Below are positions 54,446 to 63,644 of a stretch of 64,000 nucleotides of DNA, one piece after another (the stretch's first letter is position 1; each line of letters opens with the position of its first letter). The DNA is taken from NCBI GenBank assembly GCA_046329495.1, contig JAXLUO010000005.1, positions 62,001 through 126,000 on the forward strand. Reading direction: 5' to 3'. The translations under genes and the position numbers were made by a program. The notes under the pieces are model-generated. The model had not been told where the DNA came from and ran no database searches. It saw only the letters and a list, made by a program, of their open reading frames with translations. This DNA is from Bog-950 sp046329495. GTDB lineage: Bacteria > Bacteroidota > Bacteroidia > Chitinophagales > LD1.

Positions 54446-55818
54446 TGGATAAGCTTTTGAAATGGAACCCCGAATTCGCCAAGAATATTTGGTTGGAATT
54501 AAGTGTACAGCGGCTGATTGCTATGCCGGCTATTATACTATTGATTGTGGCCCTCATTGTATCTACAAAAAGTGATGCGTGGGAAACAATCCACTATATA
54601 AGTATTGGTGGCTTTGCTATCGTAGGCATGTTATGGGGCCTTAAATCGGCCAGCGATGCCATACTGGATGAGTATAACGAACGCACCTGGGATTGGCAGC
54701 GCATGAGCGTTATTGGGCCTTTCAGGTTGGCAATAGGTAAATTGTTTGGCAGCACTATTTACAACTGGTATGGTGCGTTGATCTTTCTGTTGTTATACGT
54801 ACTAACAGCCTTTAAAATGGATAACCCCACACTCGAACTTAAGTTGGGTGTATTGATGATACTGGGCATGATTACGCTACATGGCTTAATGATGCTGATG
54901 TCGTTACAAATGATCCGCAAAGCCGATGGACGTAACAAGATTAAGAGTAACCGTATCTTCATTATAGGTATTGTGTTGCTGGGCTTTATGAGCAACTTCT
55001 TCCGGTATGGCGTTATGAATATTGCAGCCGATCATTTTACCTGGTATGGCATTTTAAAAGACCCAACTGACCTAATGATACTGTCTTCGCTTTTTTATTG
55101 CTTTTGGGTAGTGGCAGGTCTTTACCGCAGCATGCGCACCGAGTTACAGTTTAGCGATGCACCTACCTGGTGGTTGGGCTTTTTGGTATCATCACTTGTT
55201 TTTCAGTTTGGTTACCTGGTAAACATACCTGACCTTTCTATAACCGGAGCGCTTGCCATACTCTTTGGCCTGGCATTCTTTCAATACATAGGTATGGTTT
55301 ACTTTTTAGCGCTTACCGAACCTAAGGATATTGTGAACCTTCGGCTGCTGCAAAACACTTTCCAGGCAGGAAATTACAAGGGCTTTTTGCAGAATGTGCC
55401 ACTTTGGTTTACTACCCTCCCAATAGCATTTATTGCAGGTTTAGTGGCTGTTGGCTTTTTATCGGTTACCAATATTAACTCCGAGCTGTTCCAAAAGCTG
55501 CATATGGATGCCACCGGGCATGCCTTCATGTTTCTGTTGGCAGTTATGGGCTTCGCCATCCGCGACCTGGGCATACTGTTACTGCTCAATTTTTCGGGCC
55601 GCGCCCGCCGTGCCGATGGTGCTATGCTGGTATACCTAATGTTGCTCTATATTCTTATTCCTATGTTATTACGTAACATGGGTATCGGAGCCATCTTCTA
55701 CCCCGATATTACAGCTAATGTATTCGTTATGGTGCTATTTCCGGTTATTGAAGCGGCAGTGGTCCTATTCTTTTTAATCAGGCGCTGGAACGAACTAAAA
55801 GAGAAGGCAAGAGGATAA
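54445..55818 (+). CDS. ABC transporter permease
   Basis: 457 aa with about ten to twelve membrane helices. It overlaps the ATPase gene by one base and is the membrane half of the same exporter. No clear substrate. The domain pattern resembles ABC-2 permeases of Bacteroidota. Confidence 0.85.
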   Translation: MDKLLKWNPEFAKNIWLELSVQRLIAMPAIILLIVALIVSTKSDAWETIHYISIGGFAIVGMLWGLKSASDAILDEYNERTWDWQRMSVIGPFRLAIGKLFGSTIYNWYGALIFLLLYVLTAFKMDNPTLELKLGVLMILGMITLHGLMMLMSLQMIRKADGRNKIKSNRIFIIGIVLLGFMSNFFRYGVMNIAADHFTWYGILKDPTDLMILSSLFYCFWVVAGLYRSMRTELQFSDAPTWWLGFLVSSLVFQFGYLVNIPDLSITGALAILFGLAFFQYIGMVYFLALTEPKDIVNLRLLQNTFQAGNYKGFLQNVPLWFTTLPIAFIAGLVAVGFLSVTNINSELFQKLHMDATGHAFMFLLAVMGFAIRDLGILLLLNFSGRARRADGAMLVYLMLLYILIPMLLRNMGIGAIFYPDITANVFVMVLFPVIEAAVVLFFLIRRWNELKEKARG

Positions 55819-55855
55819 AAATGTGCTTTAGCTGTTCTAATATTGCAAAGCAGGT

Positions 55856-56332
55856 ATGAGAGAGTTTAGAGAAATAGTGTTGGTGCTGCTACTGATTGCA
55901 GTTGCTGTTTTCGGCGCCTTAAATTTTAAGGGCTGCAGCAGCGGCAGCAATAAAAAAAGCGAAGCGCCAACCACCAACAACGCCCCGGCAAAAGGCACCA
56001 ATGAACGAACGGCAGAGGGCAAAGCTTTATTTAGATCCAACTGCGCTGCTTGCCATAGCCTTAAAGTAAATGTTACCGGCCCTGCTTTGGCAGGGGTTCG
56101 TGCCCGCTGGAAGGCTGCCGGCGATTACCAGGGCAAAACCGGCGAGCAATGGTTGCACATTTGGATTAAAGACTGGAATGCAGCTGTAGCAGCAGGCTAC
56201 CCTTATGCCATCACCATGGCCAATAGTAACCTTGCGCAAATGAACAACTTCAGCAATTTGAAGGATGAAGAGATTGAAAGTATCCTGGCCTATATCGACG
56301 CAGCAGATAGCATACAAGCGTCCACGCCATAA
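55856..56332 (+). CDS. c-type cytochrome
   Basis: 158 aa. N-terminal helix (about residues 7-22, with FKGC at 24-27 that might be lipidated), a linker, then the heme site CAACHS (Cys 63, Cys 66, His 67) and a likely Met ligand in AQMNNF. One heme, cytochrome c class I. It is periplasmic. It lies in the run with the ABC genes but is not known to work with them. Confidence 0.9.
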   Translation: MREFREIVLVLLLIAVAVFGALNFKGCSSGSNKKSEAPTTNNAPAKGTNERTAEGKALFRSNCAACHSLKVNVTGPALAGVRARWKAAGDYQGKTGEQWLHIWIKDWNAAVAAGYPYAITMANSNLAQMNNFSNLKDEEIESILAYIDAADSIQASTP

Positions 56333-56373
56333 TATTGAATTGCTTTCATTAACTTGGCAATAAATCCACAAGT

Positions 56374-57399
56374 ATGAAAACCATCTACTCCTTATTAGCT
56401 ATCGTGTTAGTTGGGGTCTGCATCAACCCTTTATACGCGGAATTGGAACCAAACAACACACCCTCGCAAGCCAACATAGTAACGCTTAATTTGAATGTAA
56501 ATGGCACCCTGGATACGGCAAGCGATGCTTCCGATTACTTTAGACTGGACCTTTCGCAATCGGCAACACTGGCTACAACTTTTACTAAAGATACCGGCTT
56601 ATTGTTTAATGCTTCTATTTACGCTGCTAACGATACCGTTAATGCCATAACCGATTATTGGGCTGCACAGGATTCTACCACAGCGTATAATGAAACTGCC
56701 TTGAGTGCAGGCACCTACTTTGTGCATTTACATGCAATGGGCGGAAGCGGGTCTTATACCATGTTACTCAGCTTACAATTACCCTTCTATCCTGCCGATA
56801 CGGAGCCTAACGACAGCCCCTCCATTGCGCTGCCCTTAACTACCAGCGCTACCGGTGTACTTGGTTATTGGAAAGGTTATAACGTGCGCGACATCAACGA
56901 CTGGTATAGTATCAATAATACCACCGATGATACCATTACGATGCAGATATCAAAGTCATTAGGTTTTTGGATGGGCAGTTGCTTATTTGACTCCGCCATG
57001 CAGAAGGTGGCCTGCGATAGCGCCTCACCGGCCGACAACTACTTTCAATACAGCACACCGCTGGCAGCAGGGCAGTACAAGTTGGTTATGAGCTTACCCG
57101 GCGCAGGTTTTGGTTCTTACAACGTAGTGCTGCATTTCGATTACCCGCAGGTAAGTGGTATCAACAGTTTAGAGGAAAGTAAGTGGAACCTATATCCTAA
57201 CCCAACAACCGGCAGCTTATGTATCCCATCAAATCTGCAAACCGTATCGGTATATAATCTCCAGGGTGAGTTGGTGCAGCAAAGCAGCAGCCTTAACGCA
57301 GGCACTAATTTGAATGTAAGTGAACTACCCGCTGGTGTTTATGTGCTTAAAGCAATATCCGGGCAGCGAATCAGCCAGTGCCGCTTTGTTAAGCAGTAA
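56374..57399 (+). CDS. Secreted PPC-domain protein with T9SS type A signal
   Basis: 341 aa. Signal peptide (MKTIYSLLAIVLVGVCINPLYA), then two PPC-like domains: ELEPNNTPSQANIVTLNLN to about residue 130 and DTEPNDSPSIALPLTTS to about 250. Each begins with EPN, the PPC mark. The last 75 residues are the T9SS signal (WNLYPNPTTGSLCIPSNLQ). No catalytic domain; a secreted surface or carbohydrate-binding protein. Confidence 0.87.
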   Translation: MKTIYSLLAIVLVGVCINPLYAELEPNNTPSQANIVTLNLNVNGTLDTASDASDYFRLDLSQSATLATTFTKDTGLLFNASIYAANDTVNAITDYWAAQDSTTAYNETALSAGTYFVHLHAMGGSGSYTMLLSLQLPFYPADTEPNDSPSIALPLTTSATGVLGYWKGYNVRDINDWYSINNTTDDTITMQISKSLGFWMGSCLFDSAMQKVACDSASPADNYFQYSTPLAAGQYKLVMSLPGAGFGSYNVVLHFDYPQVSGINSLEESKWNLYPNPTTGSLCIPSNLQTVSVYNLQGELVQQSSSLNAGTNLNVSELPAGVYVLKAISGQRISQCRFVKQ

Positions 57400-57406
57400 A
57401 ACGCTG

Positions 57407-58672
57407 TTAGGTCTTCTGCTTCTTCTTTTTAGCAGCAGGAAATAATACGTTGTTCAGAATTAGGCGGTACCCCGGCGAGTTCGGATGCAGATCGAGATTG
57501 GTAGGCGGATCACCCACCATGTGTTGATAGTCCTCCGGGTCGTGGCCTCCATACCAGGTCCACATGCCTTTGCCCAGTTCGCCGTGTATGTAACGCGCCT
57601 CGTTAGCCGATTTGTTCTGGCCCATTACCAGCACACTGCTCTTAACAAAGTCCTTCTTAAAGGCCGTTGTTTGTCCAAGGAACCCCTTAACCGTTTTGGT
57701 GTGGTTTTGGCAAAGCATAGTTGGCACGGGGTCCCACTTGGCGCTAAAGTCAAAAAGGGTAAAGTAGTCTAAATCCTTCGGCACGGCCCGGCCAAACGTG
57801 GCGTCAATGTCGCTGTACTCATACTCATAAGGATTAGTGCGCAAGTGCCAATTCTCAAAGGCAAAGCATTGGTTATAATCCAATTTCGATTGCGCATTTG
57901 GGTCTTGAGCATCTCCATCATACATCACATCACAGATGTCTGTATTTTGAGCAGCCAGGGCAATGTCGTACGAGTCGGTTGCACTGCACATGGCAAACAT
58001 AAAGCCCCCGCCAAAAACAAAGTCACGTATTATTTTTGCCACGGCCAGTTTCATTTCGCTTACCTTCTTAAATCCGTGCTTAGCGGCGCGCGCCTCGTTA
58101 TCCTTCTGATCATCCTGATACCATTGTGCATTCCCATAACTGGCATAGAACTTACCATACTGGCCCGTAAAATCTTCGTGGTGCAGGTGCAACCAATCGT
58201 ATTGCAGCAACTTACCATCCAGTACCTCATCGTCATAAACTACATCGTAGGGTATTTCGGCATAGGTGAGCACCATGGTAACAGCATCATCCCAAGGTTG
58301 TTTGGTTTTAGGTGAGTAAACAGCCACGCGAGGTGCCTTTTCCATCTTCATCACCTCCATGTTCTGTTCAGGATCTGCAATCTCAGTAAGTATGGAGGTG
58401 TATTGGCCATCAGCCAATACCTCATAGCTAACACCTCTTATTTTGCACTCCTTCTCCAGCAAATCGGCATATTGAATAGCAAAGCTTCCTCCCCTGTAGT
58501 TCAATAACCAATCTACGGTCACATTCTGCTTTAGTGCCCAAAAGGCAATACCATATGCCTTCAGGTGATTAGCCTGCGCTAAATCCATGGGGATCAGCAA
58601 TTCCGATGCTTTGGCGCTAACAAACAGTAACACCAGGGTTACCTGAACCAGCAATTTCCTAAATGCCTTCAT
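57407..58672 (-). CDS. Secreted Bacteroidota protein often labelled asparagine synthetase B
   Basis: 421 aa from the ATG at 58672 (MKAFRKLLVQVTLVLLFVSAKA), a signal peptide. The mature part has YGIAFWALKQNVTVDWLLNYRGGSFAIQY and FVFGGGFMFAMCSATDSYDIALAA, and a Lys-rich tail. No glutamine amidotransferase or synthetase motif is present, so the usual database label seems wrong. It may be a secreted glutamine amidotransferase-like or DUF protein; function is unknown. Converges with the PPC gene, 7 bp apart. Confidence 0.72.
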   Translation of the reverse strand: MKAFRKLLVQVTLVLLFVSAKASELLIPMDLAQANHLKAYGIAFWALKQNVTVDWLLNYRGGSFAIQYADLLEKECKIRGVSYEVLADGQYTSILTEIADPEQNMEVMKMEKAPRVAVYSPKTKQPWDDAVTMVLTYAEIPYDVVYDDEVLDGKLLQYDWLHLHHEDFTGQYGKFYASYGNAQWYQDDQKDNEARAAKHGFKKVSEMKLAVAKIIRDFVFGGGFMFAMCSATDSYDIALAAQNTDICDVMYDGDAQDPNAQSKLDYNQCFAFENWHLRTNPYEYEYSDIDATFGRAVPKDLDYFTLFDFSAKWDPVPTMLCQNHTKTVKGFLGQTTAFKKDFVKSSVLVMGQNKSANEARYIHGELGKGMWTWYGGHDPEDYQHMVGDPPTNLDLHPNSPGYRLILNNVLFPAAKKKKQKT

Positions 58673-58816
58673 ATACAATTCGCTATGGTAAAATTGCTTC
58701 AAATATTCCGATTTTTCAGATTCTGCTCAATTCGTTGTTAAGTATTAACAACAGGAATGTTTTTGCAATCTGCCAAGTTTAATCAACTTTAACGGAGAAA
58801 GTAACGTCTTATATAC

Positions 58817-61141
58817 ATGCTTAGCAGATTTTTAACCAGGTTGGTATGCTTTATCCTTCTTCTTGATTGGCACGCTGCTAACGCCCAGGTTACTCATACC
58901 GGTGGCATAGTGAATATTTATACTAAAGTAAATCAGGTAGATTATTGCAATAACACTGTCAATATCAGCAATACTTCAGGTTTCTTCGTGGGGCAAAAAG
59001 TGATGTTGATGCAAATGAAGGGTGCAGGCATTTATACCGCAAACGATATTCAGTATGGCACCATTACCGACTATGGCAGTAGTGGAAATTACGAAATAGC
59101 AAAAATCAAGAACATAACCGGTAACGATGTGGAGTTTGAGCATGTACTACTGCGCAAATACGATCCTTTGTTCTGTGTGCAATTAATAAGCCTGCCTGAA
59201 TACCAAACACTGATAATCGATTCTACCCTCAGGGCCCAGAAATGGGATGGCAATACAGGCGGGGTATTATTGGTAAAAGCCGATTCGATCATTTTAAATG
59301 CAAATATAGATTTGAAGGGTTGTGGCTTTAAAGGTGCTCTTCTTGAGAATGATGGCAATGCCCAGGCTTGCTATAATGGTGGAAACGGAGGTGCATTTGA
59401 ATACTTCTGCGGAAGCATTTATTGCGGTGCCCCTAAAGGCGAAGGCAATGGCAATACGCCTTATCCGTACGGAAGAGGTAAAAATGGTAATGGCGGGGGT
59501 GGCGGTAACGACCACAATACAGGTGGTGGTGGCGGAAGCAATTACGGTGCAGGCGGCCGCGGTGGCTTGCGCTTAAATGTGTCGCAGTTTAGTTGCCCCG
59601 GACCAGGACCGGGTGAAGGCGGACAAGCATTGGATTACAATAACGCCTCGAACAAAATATTTATGGGTGGGGGTGGTGGTGCCGGCGACGAAAATAACAA
59701 TGAAGGAACGGGTGGTGCCGATGGTGGTGGTATCTGCATACTAATTGCCGACGTTTTGTTGGGGAATGCAAAAAAGATTAATGCCAATGGCAATGCCCAA
59801 ACCTTAGTAGCACAAAGCGACGGAGCAGGAGGGGGTGGCGCAGGAGGCACCATTTTGCTTGATGTTAATAATATACCCAATACGCTTTATGTAGATGCCA
59901 ATGGAGGTAACGGGGGCTCGTTGGATAACGGAGGTAGTCAAACTTATTGCTTTGGACCGGGAGGAGGCGCTGGCGGCGGTGCATTATGGTTGAAGGTTGG
60001 GGCTATGCCCCCTTCCATTGTTTATAAAGATACCGGCGGTATAAGTGGTAAGAATGTATTTGGGCTTGCTCCCGCTACCTGTCCAACCGGCAGCACCAAT
60101 GCGGCACAAGCCGGCAGCAACGGTGGTGTAGTAACTGGATTAGTAATTCCTGAAGGCAATGTTCCGTTTGAAAAACTCGTTGCATCTGCTTGTTGCGATA
60201 CTACCGTTTGTACCGGTGCTGAAGTATTGTTCAAAGCAACCGGAAGTGGATTGGAGCCTATAACCTTTTCGTGGAGCAATGGCCGAACAGATTCAACCTT
60301 CATAGAACCGGCGAGCAATACAACCACATACAGCGTAACTGTTACAGATAGTATAGGCTGCGAATTAATTCGCGCAATTCAGGTAAACATTCTAAACAAT
60401 CCGCCCGACATCAGCTTCTGTTGCGATACAACTGTATGCGCCGGTAGTGAAGTTTGGATGAGCATCACCAATAATTCAGGTGCAACCTTAACATACGCAT
60501 GGAACACAGGTAGCAGCACTAATAGCACCACCGCTACAGTATATAATACCCAAAATTTTGCCGTAACGGCAACCGATCAAAGTGGTTGCGTGGTTATAAA
60601 ATCCGGTTTGGCTACGGTACCAATTGTGTCAGTTCAAGTTATGGCCCAGCCTGACACTGCCGTATTGCAGGGCCAGCAGGTGCAGTTAACAGCCCTAAGC
60701 GATACAAATTACAATTTTCATTGGAGCCCTACGGCTGGTTTAAGCAATACCGGCATTTATAATCCTGTAGCAACACCTGATATCAGTACTACATACTGTG
60801 TAACGGTAACTGATCAATACAACTGTACGGCAGATGCATGTCACGCTATTGAGCTCGTAATTCCTGATCTGAAAATTCCGGATGCCTTTAGCCCCAACGG
60901 CGATGGAGTGAATGACCTGTTCACTATTTTCCCTCTAAAATATGCCGAGGTATTTGAAATCCGCATTTACAACCGATGGGGCGAAGTAGTTTTCGAAACA
61001 ACCGGCAATACTGCCTGGGATGGCACTTATAAAGGAAGGCTTCAGAATGCAGGTGCTTATGTTTGTTGTGTAAGCTATGGTAGTCCATTAGCACCAGGTA
61101 AGTCCAAATTAGTCACAAAAGATATTATCCTGTTGCATTAA
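58817..61141 (+). CDS. Secreted protein with T9SS type B (gliding motility-associated) C-terminal domain
   Basis: 774 aa. Signal peptide (MLSRFLTRLVCFILLLDWHAANA). The part to about residue 440 has a Gly-rich region (GNGGGGGNDHNTGGGGGSN and others, about 225-370). Then two Cys-containing Ig-like modules (ACCDTTVCTGAEVLFKA, FCCDTTVCAGSEVWMS) and one more at about 610-680. The last 85 residues carry the type B signal (PDAFSPNGDGVNDLFTIFP, YNRWGEVVFE). Such proteins are exported by T9SS and often stay on the cell surface. The only type B protein in this window. Confidence 0.9.
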   Translation: MLSRFLTRLVCFILLLDWHAANAQVTHTGGIVNIYTKVNQVDYCNNTVNISNTSGFFVGQKVMLMQMKGAGIYTANDIQYGTITDYGSSGNYEIAKIKNITGNDVEFEHVLLRKYDPLFCVQLISLPEYQTLIIDSTLRAQKWDGNTGGVLLVKADSIILNANIDLKGCGFKGALLENDGNAQACYNGGNGGAFEYFCGSIYCGAPKGEGNGNTPYPYGRGKNGNGGGGGNDHNTGGGGGSNYGAGGRGGLRLNVSQFSCPGPGPGEGGQALDYNNASNKIFMGGGGGAGDENNNEGTGGADGGGICILIADVLLGNAKKINANGNAQTLVAQSDGAGGGGAGGTILLDVNNIPNTLYVDANGGNGGSLDNGGSQTYCFGPGGGAGGGALWLKVGAMPPSIVYKDTGGISGKNVFGLAPATCPTGSTNAAQAGSNGGVVTGLVIPEGNVPFEKLVASACCDTTVCTGAEVLFKATGSGLEPITFSWSNGRTDSTFIEPASNTTTYSVTVTDSIGCELIRAIQVNILNNPPDISFCCDTTVCAGSEVWMSITNNSGATLTYAWNTGSSTNSTTATVYNTQNFAVTATDQSGCVVIKSGLATVPIVSVQVMAQPDTAVLQGQQVQLTALSDTNYNFHWSPTAGLSNTGIYNPVATPDISTTYCVTVTDQYNCTADACHAIELVIPDLKIPDAFSPNGDGVNDLFTIFPLKYAEVFEIRIYNRWGEVVFETTGNTAWDGTYKGRLQNAGAYVCCVSYGSPLAPGKSKLVTKDIILLH

Positions 61142-61142
61142 A

Positions 61143-62186
61143 CTAAGGCAACAGGTTCAGTTTAAGAATTGAATCCGCTGCAAGTTTGGCCATGTAGGCA
61201 TAACCGGTACTGTTAAAGTGACGGTCGTAGGTATACGTAAATTGCTTAAAGGGTACATTCTTAAAATGAGCAAGTTGCTCATCGTATATAAAAATGCAAG
61301 GTGCACCCTCCTGCTCCAAAGTCGCACTCAGGTTATAGAACAAATTACGTGCATTGCGGTTCAGTGGATTATCGTATATAACTTCGGAACCGCCAGCGTG
61401 GCTTAACCAAACAAATTGCGCACCATCTGCCTGTGCAGTATCCCGGTATTTCCTAAGCAAATCATAAAATACAGGTTGCAAATCAGTTGTGAACTTTCTG
61501 TAGTCTTCCTCGTGCATGGGAATCCCCGTAAAAGGATATTGCTTCATAGCCATAATAGCACGCACAAAATGCAGATATTGATAGGCGTAATCCCACCAGG
61601 GTCTGGTTCGAAAACACATTGTCCCATCAGATTTAAAGCGTTCAAGCCCTCCACGGAAGTAATAGTCGGTAATGTCGGAGGAGTTGGTACTGGCAAGCAC
61701 AATGTCGGGCTTATACTTCCGGTAGCGATTCAAATAGGCGATGTAGGAGGTAAAAAGATCATCACCTGCCGATGCCCCAACCATTACTTCAATCCGCTTA
61801 CCTTTAGAGATCAATAATCCTTCCATTAATCGGGGCCAGGTGCTATCGTAAGGGGCTCCCATTCCTTCAGCAAACGAATCGCCCGTAACCAGAATACGGA
61901 TAACTGAATCAGATTTCGTCAGTGCAAATTCTCGCTCACGTTGTCCCCAATGGTTGGTAGTATAGGGATATTGATATTCAGATGAAGGTGGGATAAATTT
62001 TTGGTTGGCGGGATATTGATTATACCAGCCGTTGCCCATTACCTTGAATCCCGATGTGTAGCCAAACCCATTACGCTCGGACATCGTAGTATACCACCCC
62101 AACAAACGCAGAGTTATTTCGGTTAATATAAATGTAACCGTTGTAATAATGATAAGGTATCTAATACCCGCTGACGTATTTTCCAC
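61143..62186 (-). CDS. SGNH/GDSL-family hydrolase-like protein
   Basis: 347 aa. N-terminal helix, then ILVTGDSFAEGMG (the GDS block) and VLASTNSSDITDYY. The expected C-terminal His region is weaker (YDRHFNSTGYAYMA). SGNH hydrolases act on esters, often on sugar acyl groups; a membrane-bound acyl-esterase is possible. It ends 1 bp from the stop of the T9SS-B gene and follows the GSCFA gene on the same strand. Confidence 0.82.
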   Translation of the reverse strand: MENTSAGIRYLIIITTVTFILTEITLRLLGWYTTMSERNGFGYTSGFKVMGNGWYNQYPANQKFIPPSSEYQYPYTTNHWGQREREFALTKSDSVIRILVTGDSFAEGMGAPYDSTWPRLMEGLLISKGKRIEVMVGASAGDDLFTSYIAYLNRYRKYKPDIVLASTNSSDITDYYFRGGLERFKSDGTMCFRTRPWWDYAYQYLHFVRAIMAMKQYPFTGIPMHEEDYRKFTTDLQPVFYDLLRKYRDTAQADGAQFVWLSHAGGSEVIYDNPLNRNARNLFYNLSATLEQEGAPCIFIYDEQLAHFKNVPFKQFTYTYDRHFNSTGYAYMAKLAADSILKLNLLP

Positions 62187-62220
62187 CTACTTTAAATAGT
62201 CTTCTAAAATAGGAATATTG

Positions 62221-63216
62221 CTACAAGCCTTCCCAAATCGATTTAAGTAATAACTTCTTTTCCGCCGCAAAATCAAGTTTATAAGTCAATTCTAATTTCT
62301 CAATCTGGTTAAGGGTAGCATGTACAAACTTAGAATGTGCCTCGCTTTGAGCATTGCGTGGACGATGTAACACTGCCTGCCGGATACGGTCAATCTCATC
62401 CACCACTCCCCACAACTTTTCTTCGATTAAATACTTTTTAATTCCCTGCCAAACATAGGCAATGGCTGTATCGTTGGGATGCAGCATATCTTCCTTGTAA
62501 AAACGGTAATCACGTAAATCGTCAATTACCATCTCATAGGCAGGAAAATAATAGATGCCAGGGTACATTTCGCGCAGTGCATGGATGGAAGTAAACAAAT
62601 GCGATTTACTGAGTGTGTTTTCCTGATAACCGAAAGCAAAATATCTAACGGGGCTAACCGAGAAAGCTATTTTAATGGTGGGATTGATTCGCCACAAAGC
62701 CTCAATTGCAGATTTGAATTGGTTCAAAATAACATCTCCTTTCAAAAGAGTAGTTTGAAAATGACTGCCGGGAAACTTATGGCAGTTGGAAACTATACGG
62801 CCACTCTCTTTCAATCTGAAAGCATGACTCGTACCGGGGGTCAGGAAAAGCACTTTAGCTGTTCTGATTTGCAAGCTGGCAAAAGCAAGAGCTTCATTAA
62901 TGCTGTTCAAGGTTTCTTCTACTGTATTACCTGAAAAAGAGCTATGATGGTCAAAGCTATGATATTGCTCATTGTAGTAAACAAGATCTGATTCAGTATA
63001 TGCACGAGACGTTATTAGCCGGTGTATGGCATTGCAAATTGAGGCCGGATTATACAACTGCCCAAACGGGTTTATTACAATTTTAAACTTATTATCGGCA
63101 AACTTTTGTCCTATATGCTCCGAAAAACATGAACCGAGCGTAATCAGTTCATCTGAATAATCTATCCGAAAATCGGCCTCGGGGATTTTTACTATGGTTC
63201 TGAAGGGTGTCTGCAT
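62221..63216 (-). CDS. GSCFA family protein
   Basis: 331 aa. LITLGSCFSEHIGQKF (the GSCF motif) near residue 32, and LFLTPGTSHAFR and DMLHPNDTAIAYVWQ later. GSCFA proteins are related to the SGNH hydrolases; no function is proven. It lies 34 bp upstream of the SGNH gene, with the same direction. The two probably act on the same envelope substrate. Confidence 0.9.
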   Translation of the reverse strand: MQTPFRTIVKIPEADFRIDYSDELITLGSCFSEHIGQKFADNKFKIVINPFGQLYNPASICNAIHRLITSRAYTESDLVYYNEQYHSFDHHSSFSGNTVEETLNSINEALAFASLQIRTAKVLFLTPGTSHAFRLKESGRIVSNCHKFPGSHFQTTLLKGDVILNQFKSAIEALWRINPTIKIAFSVSPVRYFAFGYQENTLSKSHLFTSIHALREMYPGIYYFPAYEMVIDDLRDYRFYKEDMLHPNDTAIAYVWQGIKKYLIEEKLWGVVDEIDRIRQAVLHRPRNAQSEAHSKFVHATLNQIEKLELTYKLDFAAEKKLLLKSIWEGL

Positions 63217-63311
63217 CTATCATTTACCGGAATATGCAAAATAGCTAACCCCGGATTTATTTTACTATACAAATTTAAAGGTGCTATTATCTTAGCGGGA
63301 AAGGATGCAAG

Positions 63312-63638
63312 ATGCCACATTTCATTTACATATTGGAGCTGACAAATACCTACAAAAACACTGGTAATTGGACAGCTGAAACAAACGCAATTTTAGAAGA
63401 GCATTGGAATCATCTGATGCAAATGCATAGCAAGGGAGAAGTTGTACTTGTTGGACGCACCAATTTGCCGCTTGACCACCCTGATAACCATGGGTATAAC
63501 ATTTTTGAAGCCGATAGTTTAGAGCAAGCGCAGCAAATTTTAGAAAGTGATCCGACAATAGCCAAGGGAGTTATGACCGGAAAGGTATTCCCCTTTAACC
63601 TGGCATTGCTGAAGGGGGAACAAGTGGTAAGCCAATAA
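63312..63638 (+). CDS. YciI-family protein
   Basis: 108 aa. FIYILELTNTYKNTGNWTAE, HWNHLMQMHSKGEVVLVGRT, and FEADSLEQAQQILESDP are typical of YciI-like dimeric ferredoxin-fold proteins. The function is unknown in most. It precedes a VOC-family gene by a few bases. Confidence 0.85.
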   Translation: MPHFIYILELTNTYKNTGNWTAETNAILEEHWNHLMQMHSKGEVVLVGRTNLPLDHPDNHGYNIFEADSLEQAQQILESDPTIAKGVMTGKVFPFNLALLKGEQVVSQ

Positions 63639-63644
63639 TGCATT

